A stretch of DNA of 64,000 nt, taken from the NCBI RefSeq assembly GCF_031457495.1, contig NZ_JAVDWM010000001.1, positions 3,398,001-3,462,000 of the forward strand, written 5' to 3'. The notes beneath the pieces were generated by a model that ran no database searches, was not told where the DNA came from, and saw nothing but the letters and a program-made list of their open reading frames with translations. Both the position numbers and the translations under genes were made by a program. The first letter of the stretch is position 1. The number at the start of each line of letters is the position of its first letter. This DNA comes from Sphingopyxis sp. BE259. GTDB taxonomy: Bacteria; Pseudomonadota; Alphaproteobacteria; Sphingomonadales; Sphingomonadaceae. This document shows positions 59,016 through 64,000 of the stretch, in pieces.

Positions 59016-61742
59016 TTATCTGCGGATGGTCAGCGAAAAGCCGAAAGTCCTGCCAAGCACGTCATAGGTATCGGGGAAGGTATTGAATGCACCCGGATTG
59101 ACCGCAATCGGCGGCTTCTTGGCAAAAATATTGTCGATACCGAATGTGAGCGAAAGACCTTCGACGGGCGGACGAAGCGCGATGTTCAGATCGAAATAAT
59201 CGAACGCAGCGATCCTGCCCACGCTGCCCGCCGTGCTGTCTTTGACCGATCCGATCCGCTTCCAGCCGAATTGCACGGTCAACGGCTCGCTGTCCCAGGT
59301 GAAGGTGGCCCGGTGACGGTAATCGGGCACCACCAGCGTGACGAGATCGGACGAGCATGGCGCACCATAGCGGGCCTTGCAATCGACCGGCGTGAGCACC
59401 GCGTTACGCTGGATCGTATAGTCGGTGACGAAGCTGCCCTGATAGCCAAGGCTCCATTTGTCGCCCGGCAAGCCGAACGGGACGTCGAAATCGTATTTGA
59501 AATCGACATCGACACCTTCCTGCTTGATCGAGGCAAGATTTCGGTCGTCGACGAAAGCGTCCTTGATGAAGCCGGTCACCGGATCGCGCGTGACCGCGGC
59601 GCATAACGGGTTGTCGGCGCGGGGATCTGTAACATAACAACTGGTGATCGCATCGATCGGCTGGATCTGGCCTACCGCATCACGGATATTGATCTTGTAC
59701 CAATCGACCGACAGGCTGAGGCCGGGGATGAAACGCGGCGTGAATATACCCCCGACGGTATAGGTTTTGCCGCGCTCCGCCGCGATATTCGCATTGCCGC
59801 CAAAGAAATATCCGCCGGTAAGATTGGCCGGATTGTTCGCGTCATAGGCCGCACGATATCCTTGCGCCGTGCATTGGGTCACCGTCGCGGCATTCGTCGC
59901 GCCGACGCATGGATCACCCGCATAACGCGGGAACAACCGGGGGACCGTCCGCAGATTTGCGAAGGGAATCGAAAATACCGGGTTCGCAAATTCACCGATA
60001 TTGGCATCGCGGATGACCGTTTGGCGGGTTGCCCGCAAACGCAGATCATCGCTTACCGTCCAGTTGATGCCCAGCTTGTTGGTGTCATAGCTGCGATCAG
60101 GACCGACTGATTTTGCATACCAGGATTTCCGATAGGCACCTTCGACGTTCAACTGCTGGATCAGCGGAACGTTGGACAGCAACGGGACGACCAACTCGCC
60201 GAACAGTTCGTTGACCTTGACGAACGGCGGGATCGGCGGAGCGGATTCAGCGCCCTGGTTGAACGATGTCCCCAGATCGGTGCCATAGGCGAAGCGCCCG
60301 GTTTCCTTGCGGAATTCATAGCCGACCGTAAAGCCGACCGGCCCCGCCCAACCGCTGAAAAAATCGCTCGTATCGCCCGCGATATAGGCCGACGCGACTT
60401 GCTGGGTGCGCGTGCGATCGCCGAAATCGAAATCCCGCAGCACACTGGTGAAATCGCCGCCCGGGCCGAAAATATCGGTGGTGTTCACCAGGCCGGCGAA
60501 GCTCGCCTTCAGACCGTCCCCTTTGACCGTGATGGATTCCTTGGATCTGCCATATTGATAATAGGCATCCCAGCTGATGGCAGGCGTGATCTCGCCGCGC
60601 AAACCGATCTGGGCCTGAATATTGTCCCGCTCGTTCTCGGCAAAGGTCGGTCCCAGCTCGCCAAGCGAGCGGCGGACATTGACGTTGGCAAAGCCGTTCA
60701 CGAACGTCAGTTGCGCCCGCGCTTGCGGATCGAGGAAGGGATTGGTCTCGGATATCTGGACATTGACGCCTGCGGTGCCGGTTGTCGGTGGATTCTGCCC
60801 CGACCGCGTGCCGCCTTGCGTTTCCACCTTGGAATACATGATCCGGCCGTAGGTTTCGACACCGTCAAACAGCTCATATTTGAAAAACGCATCGGCGTTG
60901 AAACGGCGGAGCGGCTGCGCAAGCAGAAACAGCGGCGTATAGTCCGTGGATTGCGGTGTCAGCGTGAAGACGCCATTCGCGTCATAAGAAAATGTACGCC
61001 CGCTCGCGACATCGGTAAAATTGCCGCCGATCGGCAACGTGGCTGCGCCGTTTCGCGCAAAGCGGCGGTTGCCGGCTAGCAGCGGGTCGCGATCGGTATA
61101 TTCGACATAACCGACGATGCTGCCCCGATCCCCCAGCTTCATGCCGCCCATCAAATGGCCGCTCTTCTGCGATCCGCCACCGGCGACGGCGCGGTAGTTG
61201 ATGTTTGCTTGCAGCCCTTCGAAATCGTCGTTGATGATGAAATTGACCACGCCGGCGACCGCATCGGCGCCGTACACCGCGGCGGCACCGCCGGTCAGGA
61301 CATCGACGCGCTTCAGAAGCGGTGCCGGGATGGAATTGACGTCGACGGCGTTGCGAAAGCTGAACGGCAATGCCCGTGTCCCGTTGATCAGAACCAGCGT
61401 TCGGTTTTGCCCGAGATTGCGCAAATCCAGGGTCTGCGCACCAAAGGCGTCGCTGCCGACCGATGTCGAATTTACACCGCCGGCAAGTTGCGGAATCTTG
61501 ACCGAAATGTCTTCGATGGTGACCGCGCGCTGCAGCTGGATCTGTTCACCCTCCAGCGTACTGATCGGGCTGGTGGAAGAGAGACCCACGCTTTTGATCC
61601 GGGATCCGGTAACGATGATCGCATCGCCATCCTCTGCCACGACTGGCGCATCCTGGGCCGACGCACGAGCGGATGTGGTGGCCGCAACCAGCGCAAGAAC
61701 CGCGCAGCCACCATAGAGTATCTTCGAACGTGTCCCTCTCAT
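59016..61742 (-). CDS. TonB-dependent outer-membrane receptor, amino-sugar/muropeptide island
   Basis: A 908-residue TonB-dependent transporter with signal peptide (MRGTRSKILYGGCAVLALVAATT...ASA), an AIIVTGSRI TonB-box region, the plug (ISTLEGEQIQ, TLDLRNLGQNRTLVLINGTRA, AAAVYGADAVAGVVNF) and a barrel ending RTFGFSLTIRR. It starts the operon TonB receptor-symporter-murQ-gntR-nagX and has an ATACC operator 70 bp upstream. It probably imports peptidoglycan fragments or chitin-like saccharides. Start ATG 61742, with AAGGGG 7 bases upstream, is preferred over 61760. Confidence 0.94.
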   Translation of the reverse strand: MRGTRSKILYGGCAVLALVAATTSARASAQDAPVVAEDGDAIIVTGSRIKSVGLSSTSPISTLEGEQIQLQRAVTIEDISVKIPQLAGGVNSTSVGSDAFGAQTLDLRNLGQNRTLVLINGTRALPFSFRNAVDVNSIPAPLLKRVDVLTGGAAAVYGADAVAGVVNFIINDDFEGLQANINYRAVAGGGSQKSGHLMGGMKLGDRGSIVGYVEYTDRDPLLAGNRRFARNGAATLPIGGNFTDVASGRTFSYDANGVFTLTPQSTDYTPLFLLAQPLRRFNADAFFKYELFDGVETYGRIMYSKVETQGGTRSGQNPPTTGTAGVNVQISETNPFLDPQARAQLTFVNGFANVNVRRSLGELGPTFAENERDNIQAQIGLRGEITPAISWDAYYQYGRSKESITVKGDGLKASFAGLVNTTDIFGPGGDFTSVLRDFDFGDRTRTQQVASAYIAGDTSDFFSGWAGPVGFTVGYEFRKETGRFAYGTDLGTSFNQGAESAPPIPPFVKVNELFGELVVPLLSNVPLIQQLNVEGAYRKSWYAKSVGPDRSYDTNKLGINWTVSDDLRLRATRQTVIRDANIGEFANPVFSIPFANLRTVPRLFPRYAGDPCVGATNAATVTQCTAQGYRAAYDANNPANLTGGYFFGGNANIAAERGKTYTVGGIFTPRFIPGLSLSVDWYKINIRDAVGQIQPIDAITSCYVTDPRADNPLCAAVTRDPVTGFIKDAFVDDRNLASIKQEGVDVDFKYDFDVPFGLPGDKWSLGYQGSFVTDYTIQRNAVLTPVDCKARYGAPCSSDLVTLVVPDYRHRATFTWDSEPLTVQFGWKRIGSVKDSTAGSVGRIAAFDYFDLNIALRPPVEGLSLTFGIDNIFAKKPPIAVNPGAFNTFPDTYDVLGRTFGFSLTIRR

Positions 61743-62061
61743 GCCCAAACCCCTTCCCATTACGGCTCTCGATCGCGTTGGCCGCCTGTAATGCAGTTGC
61801 AGGAAACCTGCAATACCATTTTAATACCAATATCAGTCCATACCCACTTTTCGGCGTCGGCAACAGGGGCCGAAACGTCGACATCTTGTTGCGCATAGCC
61901 TCCTCGCGGATCGCGGCGTTTGCCGGGATGACGAGCACGGATGCGGGTCTTGGCGTTTCCCCTCTTGAATCCGTTTCGCCGCGCGCCGATGTAGGGCGAT
62001 GGAGGGGCCAGCCCGCCAGATTCTCTGGCGCGGCATCCCGAAACATAAGGACGCATTCCCA
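61743..62061. other. intergenic region between TonB receptor and clpP
   Basis: About 320 bases without a gene. It holds the receptor promoter region with a TTGCAGG-AAA-CCTGCAA palindrome (61797-61813, perfect 7-bp arms) joined to the ATACC operator. Further right is a region related to the dispersed repeat (GCGTTTGCCGGGATGACGAGC, near 61916-61936). The clpP upstream stretch 61950-62061 has no clear promoter that I can name. Codons in the open frame before ATG 62062 are not coding by homology. Confidence 0.7.
61813..61833. promoter_or_regulatory. ATACC direct-repeat operator, TonB receptor promoter
   Basis: ATACC units start at 61813 and 61824, 11 bp apart (ATACCATTTTAATACCAATA). The copy differs from the anmK copy at only three of 21 positions. 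A perfect palindrome, TTGCAGG-AAA-CCTGCAA, ends at its first base. Confidence 0.6.
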
Positions 62062-62712
62062 ATGATCGACCCGCTCGCTGCCCTGGTTCCAGTCGTCGTC
62101 GAACAGACGAGCCGCGGCGAACGCAGCTTTGACATTTTCTCCCGCCTGCTGCGCGAACGGATCATCTTTGTCACCGGCGAGGTCGAGGACAATATGGCGT
62201 CGCTGATCACCGCACAGCTGCTGTTCCTCGAATCAGAAAATCCGAAGAAAGACATCTATATGTACATCAACTCGCCGGGCGGCGTCGTCACGGCGGGCAT
62301 GGCGATCCACGACACGATGCAATATATCCGCCCGCGCGTCGGCACCGTATGCATCGGTCAGGCCGCATCGATGGGCAGCTTTCTGCTCGCCGCGGGCGAA
62401 CCGGGGATGCGCGTTGCGCTGACCAATGCGCGCGTCATGGTCCATCAGCCGTCGGGCGGCGCGCGCGGCATGGCGTCGGACATTGAAATTCAGGCCAAGG
62501 AAATTTTGCGCATTCGCAAGCGGATGAACGACCTGTATGTGAAATATACCGGCAAGTCGTTGAAAGACATTGAAAAGGCGATGGACCGCGACACGTTCCT
62601 CGAGGCCGATGAAGCCAAGGCGTTCGGGCTGGTCGACCATGTCTATGACCGCCGCCCCGGCGCGCTGGAAGGCGACGCGGCCAAGGATCTTAGCGAAGGT
62701 CCGACGCCCTGA
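62062..62712 (+). CDS. clpP: ATP-dependent Clp protease proteolytic subunit
   Basis: The serine-protease chamber that works with ClpX. The 216-residue protein has the catalytic Ser in [14 protein letters not shown], His in [14 protein letters not shown] and Asp in the [12 protein letters not shown] region. [20 protein letters not shown] marks the processed N-terminus. ATG 62062 is the family start; the open frame begins earlier. clpX follows after 256 bp containing a long hairpin and a promoter. Confidence 0.97.
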   Translation: MIDPLAALVPVVVEQTSRGERSFDIFSRLLRERIIFVTGEVEDNMASLITAQLLFLESENPKKDIYMYINSPGGVVTAGMAIHDTMQYIRPRVGTVCIGQAASMGSFLLAAGEPGMRVALTNARVMVHQPSGGARGMASDIEIQAKEILRIRKRMNDLYVKYTGKSLKDIEKAMDRDTFLEADEAKAFGLVDHVYDRRPGALEGDAAKDLSEGPTP

Positions 62713-62724
62713 GTTGTTGAGGTT

Positions 62725-62801
62725 GCGGCACCGGCCCGCTCCCCCACCGCTCTTAGACGCCACGCATCGTCTTCGAGCGGTGGGGGAGCGGCCGGTGCCG
62801 C
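62725..62801. terminator. long hairpin after clpP
   Basis: Inverted repeat of 27-28 bp (62725-62752 with 62775-62801) with a single-base bulge and a 22-base loop, arms beginning GCGGCACCGGC and GAGCGGTGGGGG. The stem is extremely stable. It lies between clpP and clpX and could terminate or attenuate clpP transcripts, or protect their 3' end. No clear T-run follows on the plus strand. Confidence 0.65.
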
Positions 62802-62834
62802 GCGGTAGCCAAGAAGAAGGTTTAACCGCGTTTG

Positions 62835-62913
62835 TTGACGCCCGCTTGGCGGCTTGCTGCTAGGCGGGACATTGCCGCGATGTCACCCAATTGCCATATT
62901 GTAATTGGGTGAC
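62835..62913 (+). promoter_or_regulatory. clpX promoter with downstream palindrome
   Basis: TTGACG (62835-62840), 17 bases, TGCTAG (62858-62863) forms a good sigma-70-type promoter, giving clpX a start of its own. Downstream, GTCACCCAATT and AATTGGGTGAC (62882-62892 and 62903-62913) form a perfect 11-bp inverted repeat with a 10-base spacer, in the likely 5' leader. It could be an operator or an mRNA hairpin. Confidence 0.55.
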
Positions 62914-62968
62914 CGCGGACTAGGATAAGGACGGCACCGCCATTTCGGCGCCTGCCAGAGGAAGTTTT

Positions 62969-64000
62969 ATGACGAAATTGAGCGGCTCGGACAGCAAGAG
63001 CACCCTATATTGCTCCTTCTGCGGCAAGTCGCAGCACGAAGTCCGCAAACTGATTGCCGGACCGACCGTGTTCATCTGCGACGAATGTGTCGAGCTGTGC
63101 AACGACATCATCCGCGAAGAGATCAAGGGTGGGGTCGCGGCGCGCAAGGATGGCGCGGTGCCGACGCCGCTGGAAATCTGTCAGCATCTCGACGCCTATG
63201 TCATCGGCCAGAACACCGCCAAGCGCGTGCTGTCGGTCGCGGTACACAATCATTACAAGCGCCTCGCGAACAGTGGCCGCGGCGACGATGTCGAACTGGC
63301 GAAATCGAACATTCTGCTCGTCGGCCCGACCGGCAGCGGCAAGACGCTGCTCGCGCAGACGCTCGCCCGCTTCCTCGACGTGCCCTTCACCATGGCCGAC
63401 GCGACGACGCTGACCGAAGCGGGTTATGTCGGCGAGGATGTCGAGAATATCATCCTGAAATTGCTCCAGTCGTCCGACTACAACGTCGAAAAGGCGCAGC
63501 GCGGCATCGTCTATATCGATGAGATCGACAAGATCAGCCGCAAGGCCGAAAATCCGTCGATCACCCGCGACGTGTCGGGCGAAGGTGTGCAGCAGGCGCT
63601 GCTCAAGCTGATGGAAGGCACCACCGCGTCGGTGCCGCCGCAGGGCGGGCGCAAGCATCCGCAGCAGGAATTCCTGCAGGTCGACACGACGAACATCCTG
63701 TTCATCGCGGGCGGTGCGTTCAGCGGCCTTGAAAAAATCATCGGCGACCGCCTGCAGGGCAAGTCGATCGGTTTCGGTGCGCATGTCGCCGGGCCTGACG
63801 AGCGCCGCATGGGCGAAGTGCTGAAGAATATCGAGCCCGAAGATCTGCTGAAATTTGGCCTGATCCCTGAATTCGTCGGCCGCCTGCCGGTGATCGCGAC
63901 GCTCGAGGATCTCGACATCGACGCGCTTGTAAAGATCCTGGGTGAGCCCAAGAATGCGCTGGTGAAGCAATATCGCAAGCTGTTCGATCTGGAAGAGGTC
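62969..64000 (+). CDS. clpX: ATP-dependent Clp protease ATP-binding subunit ClpX, 5' part
   Basis: The AAA+ unfoldase that feeds substrates to ClpP. Only the first 344 residues are in the window. Seen: the N-terminal C4 zinc-binding domain ([18 protein letters not shown] and [10 protein letters not shown]), the Walker [13 protein letters not shown], the Walker [16 protein letters not shown], the pore loop GYVGEDVEN and [14 protein letters not shown] 62969 follows the GAGGAAG ribosome-binding site. The gene runs past the right edge. Confidence 0.97.
   Translation, partial: MTKLSGSDSKSTLYCSFCGKSQHEVRKLIAGPTVFICDECVELCNDIIREEIKGGVAARKDGAVPTPLEICQHLDAYVIGQNTAKRVLSVAVHNHYKRLANSGRGDDVELAKSNILLVGPTGSGKTLLAQTLARFLDVPFTMADATTLTEAGYVGEDVENIILKLLQSSDYNVEKAQRGIVYIDEIDKISRKAENPSITRDVSGEGVQQALLKLMEGTTASVPPQGGRKHPQQEFLQVDTTNILFIAGGAFSGLEKIIGDRLQGKSIGFGAHVAGPDERRMGEVLKNIEPEDLLKFGLIPEFVGRLPVIATLEDLDIDALVKILGEPKNALVKQYRKLFDLEEV

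Noticed and set aside
37887..61742. the two accessory loci as a recently acquired genomic island or prophage
   Set aside because: No integrase, tRNA attachment site or direct repeats flank them, and base composition looks similar to the neighbours. The gene content is accessory, but transfer cannot be shown from this window.

Overview
The window is a high-GC, gene-dense chromosomal segment of an alphaproteobacterium, most likely a sphingomonad close to Sphingopyxis or Sphingomonas. This is inferred from gene content and order (ffh-rpsP-rimM with trmD-rplS, dapF-mtaB-ftsY-yciB, clpP-clpX, a Suv3-like helicase followed by an S4 protein and a 7Fe ferredoxin), from the many TonB-dependent receptors, and from dispersed palindromic repeats built on a TTCGACAAGCTCAG or CGAGCGAAGTCGAG core. 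I did not see transposases, integrases, phage genes, CRISPR arrays, tRNAs or rRNAs.

Layout. 1-5645: end of an N-acyl-D-amino-acid deacylase-like gene, an exported protein, arylamine N-acetyltransferase, an M2 peptidyl-dipeptidase, an alpha/beta hydrolase and a DsbA-fold isomerase. 5736-9130: a MarR-controlled EmrAB-type efflux operon. 9244-12572: a lipoprotein, a DUF2238 membrane protein, a DDAH-like hydrolase and asd. 12824-21678: the classical ffh-rpsP-rimM-trmD-rplS group, split by about 5 kb carrying a serine hydrolase, a diguanylate cyclase, a small ORF, a LysR regulator and a VapBC-type toxin-antitoxin pair that is translationally coupled to trmD. 21909-28197: a GGDEF-EAL protein, then dapF-mtaB-ftsY-yciB and a PuuD-like membrane protein. 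28238-37646: gamma-carbonic anhydrase, a membrane/spermidine-synthase fusion, hemB, an M23 peptidase, a Suv3-like helicase, an S4 protein and fdxA.

37887-47712 is an accessory transport locus: dctA, a Tat-exported esterase, a TonB receptor and a lipoprotein M14 carboxypeptidase form one tight operon facing away from a dctB-dctD two-component pair. The dctD product has lost the sigma-54 contact loop and a normal Walker B, although DctD-like tandem binding sites lie in the intergenic region.

47918-61833 is a complete, self-contained amino-sugar island. A TonB receptor and an SSS symporter bring sugar in. A cytoplasmic GH84-like hexosaminidase, AnmK, an N-acetylglucosamine kinase and MurQ process it. 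D-lactate released by MurQ is a likely substrate of the FAD-linked dehydrogenase, and NagA and NagB-II carry the GlcNAc-6-P to fructose-6-P. A GntR regulator and a NagX-like membrane acetyltransferase are in the same operon. One molecule of GlcNAc-anhydroMurNAc would need exactly this enzyme set. Three promoters of the island carry the same direct repeat (two ATACC units 11 bp apart), which I propose as the shared operator. The window ends with clpP and the start of clpX.
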